In this document: one piece after another, positions 1 through 12,615 of the stretch
How positions within the stretch are numbered: the first letter of the stretch is position 1
How the letters are laid out: each line of letters begins with the position of its first letter
Source of the DNA: Anadara kagoshimensis
Lineage: Eukaryota; Mollusca; Bivalvia; Arcoida; Arcidae
Assembly: GCA_021292105.1 (NCBI GenBank)
Contig: CM037860.1
Coordinates: 10,062,698 to 10,126,697 of the forward strand
DNA: 64,000 nt
Reading direction: 5' to 3'
Notes under the pieces: model-generated
What the model saw: the letters and a program-made list of their open reading frames with translations, nothing else
Databases searched by the model: none
What the model was told of the DNA's origin: nothing
Program-made: the position numbers and the translations under genes

Positions 1-1039
1 GTCAAACTGTTAAACCCTTTGAATACCTTCTCCACTACCAAGAGAAGCTTCAGTGGATCTGTACTCTAAAACGCTCGCCTACCAACCACAACGCCAAAAC
101 CCCTATGGTCAAACCACACTCGGGACATACTGATGTTACGTACCTGCTTGTTTAGAAGTAAGTGGTTTTCCTTGGGTGGTTGTTTTTACCATCCCAAACC
201 TGATTGCATTGATAAAATAGAAAAAAATTGGCTAAAACACTATCAAAATCCATTATCCAATTCACTCTGTCTGGAATGGTTGTTTTGTTAAGGAGTAAAA
301 ATTAATAGCTGATTAAAACACGAGATTCGCTGAAGTAAGAATTACTAGTAATAAGCATTGAAACGAGAGAATAAGAACAGAAAAACATACATGATACATC
401 GATAAGAAAACTCCTTTCATCAGACACTTTGAATAATAAAAGAGAGTAATGAAAATTATGCCGAATGGTGCGGTGAAGGTACTGTCGATTGGTCAAACAA
501 TCTCTCTTACTTTACAAGCAACTCTTTAGTGTTGTTTATGTATCAATTATAATAAAAAGAACGGGAAATAGTAAGGTAAGCATATGTTACCGCTAGTAAA
601 CATGTTCATTCTTATAAACACGCATTAAGAGAGCATCTTTATCAACAAAACACAAACATACAGGTCCATGTCGCAATCCCAAAACACAGGTAGAAACTTT
701 TAAATAAACTGGATGTAGTAGTATGCTGGTCGAGTCTCGTTAAAATCTCTTTCGATGATCATTTACAAAATATATAACACTGGTTAAAATTGTTGATGAA
801 TTTTACAATTACAAGGATACAGTTACATCATGTATAAGACAACAACATTGATCTGTCTGCTTAACTTTTATTTTAAGTATAATACTATTGATTATGAACC
901 AACTATTTAATATGAAACTTTATATATTTATTATACTTTCCTTTTCGATGCAGCAATATACCTGCTTCTCCTGCTTATTGTGTATTTGTATTCCAACTAA
1001 TACGCTATGATAGAGCTTGTTTCCATCACAGGGACTATG
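1..1039. other. AT-rich non-coding DNA
   Basis: I see no gene here. Open frames are short and lack splice context or family resemblance. A short fragment resembling the 3' end of the family A retroelement (minus orientation, 'gtccatgtcgcaatccc') lies near 662-705. Confidence 0.6.
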
Positions 1040-1395
1040 TACAGCGAAGCCGGCTGAATTCAAATAAATTGTTGACCCAGGGATATTGCAAGCCTAAACT
1101 TCTCAAGGCCCTCAAAATTTTTTATGGCCTTCATCACAGTATTGTTGATAAGTTTGATGTCACTGTGTCCATAATTGCCCTGGTATATTTGACATCTCAA
1201 AATTCCAAGTTCCTTTTATACAATTTTGATTACACGCGTGGTGAATGTGGCGAGCTAGACAAGAGGTGCTTACCCTTCCGGGGTATCCGAATTCCCTTCA
1301 CTTGTGGAAGTTCACGTGTCTAACCTTGTCAATTCCAAAGTTTTGACTTAGGTTCTGGATTGTGGTTTGGGCATGTATTAGTGTGTTTCTTTTTG
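1040..1395 (+). mobile_element. Family A retroelement 3' fragment (probable Penelope-like)
   Basis: This is the most readable copy of a repeat found about 20 times in the window. The 5' half translates from 1069 as a protein tail with LTQGYCKPKLLKAL then FYGLHHSIVDKFDV, which resembles the end of invertebrate reverse transcriptase ORFs with a 'LL.QG......L...FYGRH..L...Y' tail. The 3' half is the untranslated tail, with 'cttacccttccgg' and 'ggaagttcacgtgtctaacc'. The copy is 5'-truncated, with no RT core. Assignment to Penelope-like elements is inference from remembered RT families; membership in a repeat family is seen directly. Confidence 0.65.
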
Positions 1396-2767
1396 ATTAT
1401 GTATAGGGAACAAATGCGTTTATTTCGTCTACATAATGGGAAAAGGCAATGTTTACGTATTAACTACGAATATAAACACTACCTATCTATTGAGTGATTA
1501 TTGCTAATGCAAGGTCAATCTGACAGGTGAAGGTTGTTTGTTTTTGTTGTATTGTAATTTTCATTTTCTATGACTTAAAAAACCAATAGTATGAGGCTAA
1601 AATATAAAGTGATCTACAAAAGTCTGTATTACATAATTAATGTACGCTCCATAACTAATTAAGCTTTTTTTTAGAATTGCTTATAACAAAGAAAATTGAT
1701 TTTAAACTGTCTTTGTTCTAAAAAATTATTAGAAAAAACACAATCTTCAATTTTACCAAGATAAACAACTTTCTCGCAACTTTTGTATATTAATAAGAAA
1801 ATATACATGTTGTTTTTGCATTAAATTTATTCAAGGTCATTAGATCGATCTCGAGAAAAAGTATGAAAACGTTTATAATTCACAACTTAAATGTCATATC
1901 ATTCCAACAATAAGATTAAAAAAGGCAAATGCATAAATTTTGGTTTCCTCAGAAGAATACATCCTTAATACAGGCTTAACAACTTAAAAGTTGTCGTGCT
2001 GTGTTAAAAATAAAATCAGACTAAGAAAATCGGTTAATACCTTCAAATACAAATCCGCATTTTATTCATTGTAGTTCGTATTGAAACTGGATTACTTGTG
2101 GATTTTTACAGTGGATGTTTCTAGTCTTTGTCATTGTAAGAATCGGTTTGATCGTGTAGACTAATCTTTTTTATCTGTTAAGCAATTATCTATCTAGTCC
2201 ATTTTAATGGAGAAATCGTGTTAAAGTGTCTGCGAAAATATCCGATTTAAATAGGAAATTGAAAACAATCACAAAAAATATTATATTAGTTTCCTTCACT
2301 TTATTGTTTACTGCCATGTTGTAAGAAAATCATATTTAAAGCAGACGGTTTTGGAAAATAGTAATGAATATTAAGCTAAGGTTAAGACAGAATGGATGGA
2401 AGACGTTTGAAACCTAAGTGTCCAATTTAGTGACCCATAACCATTCTATAATGATTCAATGACATTAATTCTAAAAAGTTGAGAACAAAGCACACTATTC
2501 ACACAATGTTGAACATCAATGGATTTCATACAGAGTAAAATAAGTTTAAGCACTCAACTCGATATTTGCTACAATTCCTGTCCAAATCCAGTAATTTCAT
2601 AATCAGCGTTCCACATATTTGATATTTGTCTTGTATTGTTTGATTGTTTTGTCACTTGCTGGCATTGTTTTTGGTCTCTTGGTTGTGTTGATAAGTTTTA
2701 CTTTTGCAATTTTTTCTTTCTATTGTTAAAATAAACGTAAAATTTAAAGTTTTTTAAGCATTTTAAG
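1396..2767. other. AT-rich non-coding DNA
   Basis: No coding sequence, RNA gene or structured repeat was recognised. Poly-A/T and TA-rich stretches dominate. Confidence 0.55.
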
Positions 2768-3400
2768 GCTAAATGTATATTATACAATTATTGTCTTTTG
2801 ATGAGGTGGATATGGGATTAAATACGGACCTGAACAAAGTAATATTCACCAAGGCTGTCATACCCACCGATATCAAAAGACAGTAATTGTTTTATTATAT
2901 GATACTTAAAAATGCCATTTAAAAAAATCAGATTTTAGTGTACGACTTAGCAAAATGATCGACATTACTGAAAACGTTCATTGAGTCGGTAAATCCGGTA
3001 TTAAAAGGTCTTTTTAAATAATTTTTTGTTAGTATTACAGCACTATCTGTTAATTTTTTGTGTTCATGTCATCTTTTGATGCCAAATACGCCTCCAATCC
3101 TCAGGTTTTCACAGGTCTACGCAAACGTTATCCGACGTTTTTTTTTTGTGAATTGCCAAAATCGTGTCAATGACGTCAGCATATGCTATCTTTTGACATC
3201 TTTTAATTATGACGTCGTAATTTATGGGAAGTCCCTTTTCTATTTTTGATCGAAAAGTGGTCCGCCAACTTTTTGTTACTATTTATAGCGTTAAAGTGGT
3301 CCGCCAACTATTTATCGACTTTTTAGGCATTCGCTATATGTACCATTGAAATTGACCAATCAGAGAGAAGAAAAACACTTAGTCATATAATAATTGTAGA
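2768..3400. mobile_element. MITE-like element with internal inverted repeats
   Basis: A block near 2785-2812 ('attgtcttttgatgaggtgg') is inverted near 2862-2890 ('tatcaaaagacagtaatt'). The outer sequences, 'tatattatacaattatt' on the left and 'catataataattg' near 3385, also face each other. The interior has a short direct repeat 'aaagtggtccgccaact' (near 3255 and 3294) and no transposase. A non-autonomous DNA element is inferred; the boundaries are uncertain. Confidence 0.35.
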
Positions 3401-4259
3401 TATTGTCAAGCATATATTTGTTTTTGTAAATTTATTCCATTTTAAAAACAATATGGAATTTGTTACTTTTCAAAAGATCATTTCTACATTGCATTTTTTA
3501 CCTAAATACATACCATAACAATCTGGGAAAGGATTTTGTTGCCATAAGAATCATATTTAAACAAAAGTATTTTCACCGAATAAAATGGTCACAAACCCAT
3601 TGATAAGTTAAATGACGCAAATATTTTCTGAATCTTAAAACATTCCCTTTGTTCCTTTTCATGGTAACAAAGGTATTCATTCTGTTTAGAAATTAGTGGC
3701 ACGAATTCAAAGTTCACGACCAGTGTATAAAAGCAAATATAAATGTTTACATAAACAGGAGGGCTCACCTGGATTTTCCTGTATTTCATATGAACGTTTA
3801 TTGTTTAAACTTTGTTTATTCTTTTAAATGTACTGCACTTATGTATTTCGCTTTTTATAGTTTATCAACAAATAATAAACATGTAATTGTAATATATACG
3901 TTTTGACTTTCTAACGTATTGGCAACCATTTTGGATATGAGACGAGCATGTAAGATACAATTGTTATTCTTTTCCACCTAAACAACTTGCACACCCTATT
4001 CATTTACATTGGTCATGTTCTTTCAGAGAAGATTTTCAAAGAAGTATTAAAAAATACACTGTGTAAATCTTACGCGCACCAATTATTATTTTATGTTTCT
4101 CATTTAACATCTCTAATTTCCAGAAGGAATGGTCATCACCGCTATCACAATAATAGTAAGAACAAAAGTACAAACAAAACAACATGCATTTCATTTTAAA
4201 GTTATATATTACTAAGAATCAGTGGCATTGCTATTTATCAACCCAAGCTAATTAATAGC
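3401..4259. other. AT-rich non-coding DNA
   Basis: The short open frames at 3589-3789 (-) and 3987-4199 (+) have biased AT-driven composition and no recognisable domain. I see nothing else. Confidence 0.5.
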
Positions 4260-4439
4260 AAGTGTAATGTAGAAACACCCCTTGCATGAATAACAGCTCT
4301 TTCACGATGAGGTAGTTTACGATACAAATTTTGACATTCTGTTTTTTTAATCTGATACCAGTGATTTTAACAGACTAACAAAGGTGTGTTGACGTTTTTT
4401 GTTTTACTTTGAGACATACTAATTTTTAAATGTTACAAT

Positions 4440-4860
4440 ATCAAAAAAGAATTCAGAGTTAAACCTCATAAACGCGAGCGCTTTCTCGGTTATTGTGCGC
4501 AATTCACAGAGAAAAAGTCTGCTGAAGTTCATGTTGGAGGAACTATGTCAAATAATGTTGTACTCCTACACCTTAAACAGTCAACGCTACCAAATATAAC
4601 AATAAATGATTGATAAAAAAAAATCATCTTTTAGCAAGAATTTGCTTCTGTTATAACATATTAATTGATAAAACAGTTTTTTAAACAAAGAACTTTCATT
4701 CCTTGACTGACCCGGAAATTTTCCTGATATGAGTCCGATTGAATATATGTAGGACTCCCTTAAAAAGATTGTAACCAAAGAGAGTCCGAAATCAAATCGT
4801 CAACAGGGTTTTTGAAGTCAAAATCAAGAAATCAGAAGTGTCAAAATATTTATCACGCAC
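4440..4860 (+). pseudogene. Degraded Tc1/mariner-type transposase C-terminal remnant
   Basis: Around 4722-4765 the + strand reads PDMSPIEYM, a stop, then DSLKKIV. This matches the conserved 'SPDLSPIENLWD.LKR.V' segment around the last catalytic acidic residue of Tc1-like transposases. Upstream sequence is interrupted by stops and frame changes, so this is a dead fragment. The left limit is approximate. The match is short, so the call rests mainly on this one motif. Confidence 0.4.
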
Positions 4861-4917
4861 TACCTTATTGAGTTAGAGGTGAATTCATGCAAGATGTGTT
4901 TGTACAAAGTACTAGCT

Positions 4918-5075
4918 TTAATTACATATCATACCAGTTTTAATTTTACAGCACTAGACGGCCGTTTTGGAATACAATTCCCGATCAGTAGTGCTTGGAT
5001 CAAAATCGTGAAACTAAAATATTTCACCACGATGTTGAAAGATACCCAAAAATATATTTATGTGACCAAGCGCGA
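4918..5075 (+). repeat. Family B dispersed repeat, 5' part
   Basis: It starts with the family B head ('attacatat.ataccagttttaattttacagc') followed by 'actagacggccgttt.ggaata'. It continues to the 'gaaagatacccaaa' block and then diverges. The usual continuation 'tttgcatgagggagtataccttag' turns up separately at about 5502-5526, so this copy is split or rearranged. Confidence 0.6.
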
Positions 5076-5489
5076 GTTGTTAATGAAACCGTTTAAACAA
5101 CAATATAACAACCACTGAGTGTATAGGTTGTTTATTAACCCAATAAAAAACAAAAACTACAATGATTACTGCCTCCAATAATCTTAAGTTATACAATGAT
5201 AAATTAATTGGAGGCAATGAACAACATATAATATAATAAAATGCAGTATCGTCAGGATAAATGAGACAAAGATATGACTACGATATGCGTGAACAAAAAT
5301 AAAAACACACGTTTACAATACATAAGTGTTGATAAAAATGTACTAAAACAATATATGATTATGATACAACATAAACCAATGAACATTAAATAAAACAATA
5401 ATCAATTGACGAGTAAAAGTAGTGTCTGAACAATAAAAAAATGACACCACTTCGTCAAAAATGCCCAAATGAGATTTATTTTGTGAAAA

Positions 5490-5560
5490 GCTAAGGTAAT
5501 TCTTTGCATGAGGGAGTATACCTTAGATTTTTAGGAATTTCAAATTATAACTATATTTCA
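5490..5560 (+). repeat. Family B fragment (distal part)
   Basis: It contains 'tttgcatgagggagtatacc' and the following 'ttttaggaatttcaaattataac', the block that normally lies about 170 bp downstream of the family B head. It is isolated here about 420 bp from the 4918 copy. Confidence 0.55.
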
Positions 5561-8100
5561 AGAAACTGCATATAATTAAGGCACTGAACTTATAGATTCT
5601 TATACGCCATTCAGTAAATAGGTTTTTAAATCTCATCAGCATACTAACAAATGTATACAAAATATCCACCCATGCATGCATATAACTGAAAATATATATA
5701 AGACGCGTGGTTTTGAAATAATTGGACAAACAAAAGAACAAAATCGCAGGAAACGTGAGTTTTATAGAATGATTTAATCCGTTTTTTTTACATAATGTAT
5801 GTTGTTTTTCAGCATTTGTGACAACAACATTAGTGTAGGCGGTATTTATTACTTGTAAATATGTTCATACATTCTCAACAAAAATTTGTTTACCATCAAT
5901 AAACTTTATATTGATCAACAATAACTCGACAGGACAGACAATAATGAACAAAAAAATAGAACATGCCAACATGAAGTATACAAAGGTGTGTCTAGATTTC
6001 AATTTAGAAAAATAAGCTATTGGTGTGAAATTCAAGTGTTCAATTTTGATTTGGAGGAATGACATAGAACGGTATGTTTATGTTTGCTGATTATAACTTC
6101 ATTTAAAAATCTGCATATAATGTCAGAAGATAGGTTTTAAATAAAAGCTCACAAATATGAACAAGTACCTACCCACGCATGCACATAACTAAAAAATCTA
6201 TACAAAGTGCGTGTGATTGAAATAAAAGGACAATTAAAAGAATGAAATAACAGGAAAGCGTTATGTTTAAAGACTGATTTAACATTTTATACAATATAAT
6301 AAAGAAACTTATGTTGTCTTGCAGTTATTGTGACAACAACATTAGTGTAGGTGGCGTTTATAACTTGTCAATATGTTCATACATTCTCAACAAAAATGTT
6401 TGTTTATCATAAATGTTTACCCGCTATTTTGAAATGTAGTTAAAGTCAAGGATAATAAAGATCATGAATAAAACGACCTGTCTGTCTGACAATTCTTCAC
6501 CCACATGACAGAGAATAAAAATAAAATACGTATGTGCCGTGACATATAACACTGTTCCATTGATTTAAACACAAAAAATGTGCCAAGATAATACGTATAT
6601 AATTATTATAAAAAATTTACATGAATAGTACTGATACAGTATATAAACTTTTTTATTTTTGTTTTTTTGTTTTGTATTTTGAATTATTTTGATTTGGAAT
6701 GACATAGACCGGTATGTTTGTGTTTGCTGATTATAACTTCATTTGAAAAATCTGCATATAATGTCAGAAGGTAGGTTTTAAATTAAAGCTAACAAATATG
6801 AAAAAAGTACTTACCCACGCATGCAGAATGTTAAAAATCTATACAAGATGTGTGTAATTGAAATAAGAAGACAATTATTAGAATAAAACAACAGGGAAGC
6901 GTTATGTTTAAAGACTAAATTTTACATTTTATTCACTATTTGTGACAGCAAAATTAGTGTAGGCCGTTTTTATTACTTGTAAATATATTTATATATTCTC
7001 AACAAAATGTTGTTTATCATTAATCAATTACCCGCATATTTTGGAATGTAGTTGCAAGCAAGCGCAACAAAGGTCATGAATAAAACGATCTGTCAGTCTA
7101 ATATCTCTGGTTGTGACATTTCATCACGTGACTAGGAAATACGTATGTGCCGTGCTATATGCCATGTTATATGCTATGACATATGACACGGTTCCAAAGA
7201 TTTCAACACAAACAATATGCCAAAATAGTATGTATTACATATTATACCAGTTTTAATTTTACAGCACTAGACGGCGTTTCGGAATACAATTCCCCATCAG
7301 TAGTGCTTGGACCAAAATTATAAAACCAAAATTATTTGAAGATGTTGAAGAGCTGCCCAAAGGACCAAAATATATTTTACCAAATTAAGCTAAGGAAATA
7401 CTTTGCATGAGGGAGTATACCTTAGTTTTTGAGGAATTTCAAATTTTAACTTGCAGGAAATTTAGACAATTATAGTATATATGTATGTAATCATTATTAA
7501 AGAAATTTACATGGATAGTTATAATACAGTATATAAGCTTTGTGTTGATTAACAATTACTCGACAGGACATGCAACAAGGAACAGAAAAATAGAACATAT
7601 CAACATGAAGCCCAGATTACAATTCAGAAAAAATCCCAAAGCATTCTGAATATTAGTTATTAGGTGGAAATTAAAGTGTTGAATGTTTTATGCCAGCGTT
7701 CTTTTTTTTGTTTTGTGTTTTGAATTTTGATTTAAAATGATATAGACCCGTATGTTTGTGTTTGCTGATTATAACTTCATTAAAAAAAGCTGCATTCAAT
7801 GTAAAAAAATAGTTTTAAATAAAAGCCAACCACACTCGCATACGTAAACAAAATACCCACTCACACATGCACATTACTGAAAATCTATATAAGATGGGTG
7901 TATTTAAAATAAATGGACATTTAAAAGAATGAAACTGCAGGCAAACGTAAGTTTTATCAAATGCTTCAATCCATTTTATACCATATTTAAAGAAACATAT
8001 GTTGTTTTTAGTTTTTGTGACAACAACATTAATGTGGGCGGTGTTTATTACTAGGGAATATTTTCGTAAATTCTCAACAAAATGTTGTTTAGCTTATCTA
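5560..8100. repeat. Four-copy direct repeat array (irregular spacing)
   Basis: Four direct copies share, in the same order, 'tgctgattataacttcatt' (clear in the last three), 'ctgcatataatgtcagaa', 'acccacgcatgca', a 'gacaattaaaagaat' block, 'gacaacaacattagtgtagg' and 'cattctcaacaaaa'. The 'acattagtgtagg' anchor occurs near 5828, 6335, 6946 and 8023, giving spacings of roughly 510, 610 and 1,080 bp. A family B copy (7230-7490) sits between copies three and four and explains the widest spacing. No coding potential was seen in the unit. Confidence 0.65.
7230..7490 (+). repeat. Family B dispersed repeat
   Basis: A near-complete unit runs from the head ('acatattataccagtttta') through 'agcactagacggcgtttcgg', 'aatatattttaccaaatta' and 'ttgcatgagggagtatacct' to 'ttaacttgcaggaaattt'. 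It lies inside the 5.6-8.1 kb direct-repeat array. Confidence 0.65.
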
Positions 8101-9490
8101 TAAAATCATATCCATTAATACAACCCGCCTAATCTACTTGTCGCATCATTAAGTTCAAAGTCTAAACGATGATAATCCGCTTCTGTTTACTAGGTACATT
8201 GTAAAAATAGATTCTAGCAGTAGTAAGATATATTTACACGTTAATTGACACAAACAAAAATAACGTTTCATTAATCTTAATAGCATCATTACATATACCA
8301 AATATAAAATAATTTTAATTAAAACAACGAAGAAAACATGTCACAAAATATATATGACACGCAAGTACATCAAATAGAATTCATCATTAATCATTACATG
8401 AAAAATACATGATTGTAGAAGGCGTAAATTGTATTTTCTTTGTTTTCGTTTGCTATCACTTGTTGTGGAATGTACTTGGAGTTGTTTAAATTATCCAAAT
8501 TATCACCTAAATGATTATCTTCAAGAAAACTCTGGATGATAGTTATTTAGTTTTCTTTATTGTCTATAGTTCAATGTCTATAATGATGATCATTTGTTCA
8601 AAACCGTAAAATGTCGGATGGGTCAGAACCAAAACTAATGATGTCGAATCAAATAACATACCATCTCTTGATTGATTGGAAATGTTCATCTTGTCATCCA
8701 CACTGATTGACTGAATAGGGTTGAATAAATGAATTATGCATAAGTATTCAAACATTGCACCTTAATATGAGGTATATAAATTATCAGTCTGATCAACTTT
8801 CAAAATTATTTCAACATTTCAAAATAATTTATATGTTTAAGGCGAAATGATTTCAATTGACAGATAGTTAGGATATGAAAAATAAATAACTAGTTTTCTT
8901 GCAGACATTTATATCACATAAATAGTCCACTGTTAATTAAATTGGTTTAAATGCTAATTTTGATTAAATGCTTCCTATGCCACACCAAAAGCATTTATTA
9001 CAGCATGAAATGTCAAATCTACACACAATGGATGTGTACTTTCCAGTAATCATTATTAACCAAATTAAATTCATTTCACGTCGACAAAAAAATAAAGAAA
9101 CCAAAGTCATGAATAAATTCCTGATAGATAACTTACAGAAATCAAAGAAATTTGTTTTGCACGACTGAATCTTTCATCTCTAGGTAGCATTTATCAAGCT
9201 AATGGTGATGTATCTCAAAATCTTTCCTTTACAGCTTATTGCTGTTTCAGTAGGAACTTTAGTAATGGAAATTATAGATTTTTTGGCCTTTAAATCTGTA
9301 GATAAGCCTGTTGTTTATACATTGATAGCTTCCTTGATTAAGTTACAGATGATTGGTAAAGGTATAGGGCCATAAAAATCTCTGTAAAAACCTACTATTA
9401 AGAGTTATCGTAAAGAGAATAACAAAATAGGGAGACTGTATTAATATGGTGTTCGGTAATGATCAATTAGGAATTATAGCTTCGTCCTTC
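8101..9490. other. AT-rich non-coding DNA
   Basis: No gene was recognised. The minus-strand frame at 8564-8755 and the plus-strand frame at 8968-9168 have no domain, family match or convincing splice sites. Confidence 0.5.
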
Positions 9491-9494
9491 AACC

Positions 9495-9660
9495 CATATG
9501 TGATGGAGCGAAAACGCAAAGGACCGGGAATGAGACAATGCAAAATTTCCGAGTAGAATGAAAACGAAAGAGCAAGGTGCTGAAAGCGATCTAGCTATAT
9601 AATAAATTCATTGCTTTATCTCATTCTCGCCCTTTGCTGATTTACGTTCATGTTCATTTG
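9495..9660. repeat. Imperfect inverted repeat (MITE-like)
   Basis: 'aaacgcaaaggaccgggaat' followed by 'gagacaatgc' near 9512-9541 faces 'cattgctttatctcattctc' and 'gccctttgctgattt' near 9609-9645. The arms are about 35 bp and imperfect, enclosing about 65 bp. A small non-autonomous element or old palindrome is likely. Confidence 0.4.
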
Positions 9661-10969
9661 GTATATCGGAATTTTGATTTTTTCCCTCTTTTTTGTGCTT
9701 AGGTAGATTACAGAAGAGTCGGTAAGTGAAAATTGGTTCTAATCAGAAACCATAGTATACTGTGTGATATTTAGGAAGGAAATTATCAAGAGTCAGATAT
9801 CTCCATTAACGTTATGTTTCAGTAATTACCACATATGTGACTAGAATGATTACAGACTTGTTGAGAGCACTTCATATATTGTTTTCTGACCTTTGTGGAA
9901 ATGAGTATATACAGTTTGCCTGAATGCATATCGACTCGTAATCAGTACATTAACTGGCCTGGATAATTTTTCCAGGATATCAAGGTCTGGTAGCATATAT
10001 CTTTAGAGTCCTTGAGATTAAAAAGGACACATATCACAATAACGAAGGTATGCTTCTGTTTAGATAGGAAAAACTTTTAGTAAATTTCAAGCTGTCTTTC
10101 TAGTTTAAAACATGTATTTATCCCAGTTGAAGTTTTATATTAAGTGGTTTCAGTACACATTCTTTAAGATACTTCCTTTTCAAACAGTAATATTCCGTTT
10201 CTTTTATTTTATGTAGAATAGTAAGTAAACTGTTCCCAATGTAAAGTTGTTTTCTGAGGCTATCAATCATTTCACAGAAATGATAAATTGATCTATACAA
10301 TTTTACAGCTTGAAAGTCTATATGTGTACATCAAGCTGATTGCTATAAAACATATTTTTGTACTTCATGGTGTTCAACTGCATAAACATCTTAATAGAAA
10401 CCAGAAATTATAAGCAATTGAGTATAATTTATTTGCTATGGTTTTTATTATTAATTATTCAAGTTTTCTAAAATTGCACTCTTTACCTAAGACAATATGT
10501 ACTATAACCCACTTATATTTACCTAGAAGCTGATGTTTGCTAGTGGATTATATTTGGATTGAAAAAAGAGACCTTTTAATTAAAAAAGCACCATATATTT
10601 ATTAAAACGAATTCAACTAAGAACACGACTAAGAAAAAATCAGAAAGGAGTTTAAAGCTGCACAAGATAATAATTATTAGTTTTTTCACAATAAAGAAGA
10701 AAATCCCCGACTGTGGACAGGTATTAAAAATAATTGGAAGATTTGTAATTACCGAATGCGTTTATAACTTATGACAAATGAATAGATCAAGTTACGCGTT
10801 ATAATGAAGATGGACAATACCAAATTAAATTATAATATCAAAAATTTCGTTAACACAAAACAAAATATACAAAGCGTTGTCAGAGCAACGAAAATATACG
10901 TATACATAAAATGTAACATTGCTTCATTAACATATAGAACAAGAAATCTATGAGCAACTGCTAACTTAG
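9661..10969. other. AT-rich non-coding DNA
   Basis: I see no gene, RNA or strong repeat. The 60-codon frame at 10118-10300 (-) has no recognisable features. Confidence 0.5.
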
Positions 10970-11231
10970 TATACCCCAGCCGCTTTTAACGTCCACCAAT
11001 GACCGTAAATATCGAAAAATAAACAAAGTCAGTAAACAGGAAGTAAATTTCTGAAAGACTTTAAATCGGTGCTTGTAGCATTGGACCTCATACTGAACTC
11101 GCATGCAAAATATCATGTGGCTGTGTTCAGTAGTTTCTGAGAAACTGATGCCACAATTTTTGTTTCGGACGGACGGACAGACGAAAGAAATGACGTAATC
11201 ACTGTACATCGCTTCTTCGAAGCGGGGTATG
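10970..11231. mobile_element. Short dispersed element with facing 'ATACCCC' ends
   Basis: The block begins with 'tataccccagccgcttt' and ends with 'cttcgaagcggggtat', so the termini face each other. The interior includes 'ttcggacggacggacagacg', a motif I associate with repeats common in mollusc genomes. The minus-strand open frame across it (10961-11209) is treated as incidental. Non-autonomous element status is inferred. Confidence 0.45.
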
Positions 11232-11584
11232 AAAATTCAGAACTGCACGCCAACAGTCTTTAAAAATTACTACTTAGTTCTTCATAAAGACTAACTATAA
11301 TATAGTTAAGCAATAGTCGATGTCTTTGTAGTATAAGTAAGTTTTCAATCATATCAACCGCAAATATAGAGATCCATGTTCTAATCACAATGCTAAAAAG
11401 CAAAGTAAAAATTGAACTAAGTAATTTTGGATACATAGATATTGGATTGACAATCATAATATATCTTATTTAATTCATTTTAATTCATATCTAAATAAAT
11501 TGCATTATAACTTATAAGCAACATATGCCATACAATCGGTATGATCACAATTACAAAAAGAAAATCCGGGTCATGTTGCAGATA

Positions 11585-11895
11585 AAAAACAAACGTACTG
11601 ATCCATGTCCAAATCACAATCTTGAAGCCATGAAAAAACTTTGAAACTTACATGTTAGGTTAAATCGTTGACTCTTTTCAACCAGGGAAAATAAGCCACT
11701 GCTCCGGAAGGTTAAGCATCCCCTGTTTAGCTAGCTACACCCAACACGTGTTTAATCAAAATTGAGTGAAAGGAACATGAAACTATGGGACGTCAAATGT
11801 ATCCAGGGCAATCCTGGACACAGAGACACCAAACTTATCACTAATACTGTCATGACGGCCATAAAACTTTTTAGGGCCCTGAGAACCTATAAAAG
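11585..11895 (-). mobile_element. Family A retroelement 3' fragment
   Basis: Reading the minus strand, the protein-tail part and the untranslated tail are in the same order as the 1040 copy. On the plus strand they appear as 'gtccaaatcacaatc', 'ctccggaaggttaagc', 'agctagctacaccc', 'gggacgtcaaatgtatccag' and 'gacggccataaaactt'. It directly abuts an oppositely oriented RT remnant at 11975. Confidence 0.65.
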
Positions 11896-11974
11896 CTCCA
11901 ATCATCAGTCATACGGTCTTTTGCCTTGCGCACTAACAGGATGCAGAAAGAAAATCATGAGAGATCTATGCTGA

Positions 11975-12240
11975 AGATCTATGTTCGATTTATCTACAGT
12001 TTTGTACCAGCGTTCTGTATCTAGATGTCCAAAAAGATATTGTCCTTTGAATAAACTATTCACAACATATGAATGAGTATTTGAAGGCTTACACAATTTG
12101 TTGTGTATGGTAATACAATCTTCCAACGAACAAATTAACGGTTTACCAATGGGAACAAACTGACATTGCTTCCCGATTTGTTTCTTTATACGTATCAGGT
12201 AGAATTTATGAATAACCTTGAAATCATTCAACTCAACATA
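11975..12240 (+). pseudogene. Reverse transcriptase remnant (family A type)
   Basis: The + strand at about 11979-12003 reads SMFDLSTVLYQ, resembling the RT block 'FDFSTLYT'. At about 12129-12162 it reads NGLPMGTN, resembling 'GIPMGTN.APLLADLFL'; the downstream ADLFL-YSYE equivalent is out of frame after a stop. These are core palm motifs of a single-ORF RT family that I believe is Penelope-like. The longer open frame on the opposite strand (11905-12231) is a shadow of this relic. Confidence 0.5.
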
Positions 12241-12261
12241 CAGATATATTAATCTAAACGA

Positions 12262-12615
12262 CTGTTTAATGCTGTAAATTTAAAACCGGTATAATATGTA
12301 ATTAAAAACCACTGAGCCGGTAACGCTGCTGATGGCTGTGGCACCGAGGTTATCACTAACTCAGTAGGCAATAATTGTGTATTATTGTCTAAGTTGCTAG
12401 TTAAAATTTTAAATTCCGAAAAAACTAAGGTATACTCCCTCATGCAAAGTATTTTCTTAACTAAATATGGTAAAATATATTTTGGTATCTTTTCAACATC
12501 TTGAAAAAATTGGTTTGGTTTCACAATATTTTTCCCAGCACTACTGTCGAAGAATTGTATGCCGAAACGGCCGTCTAATGCTGAAAAATTAAAACTGGTA
12601 TAATATGTAATTCGT
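12262..12615 (-). repeat. Family B dispersed repeat with start of a second unit
   Basis: Minus-oriented unit bounded by two copies of the head sequence: 'aaaccggtataatatgtaat' near 12283-12302 and 'aaaactggtataatatgtaa' near 12591-12610, 308 bp apart. Two heads in direct orientation indicate head-to-tail (tandem) arrangement. Between them are 'atactccctcatgcaaagta' and 'ccgaaacggccgtcta'. Confidence 0.65.

Noticed and set aside
8564..8755. Minus-strand frame with a possible donor (gatg|gtatgtt)
   Set aside because: There is no matching acceptor or recognisable protein. A single GT site is weak evidence in AT-rich DNA.
11905..12231. 108-codon minus-strand open frame
   Set aside because: The opposite strand shows recognisable reverse transcriptase blocks, so this frame is the antisense of a relic.
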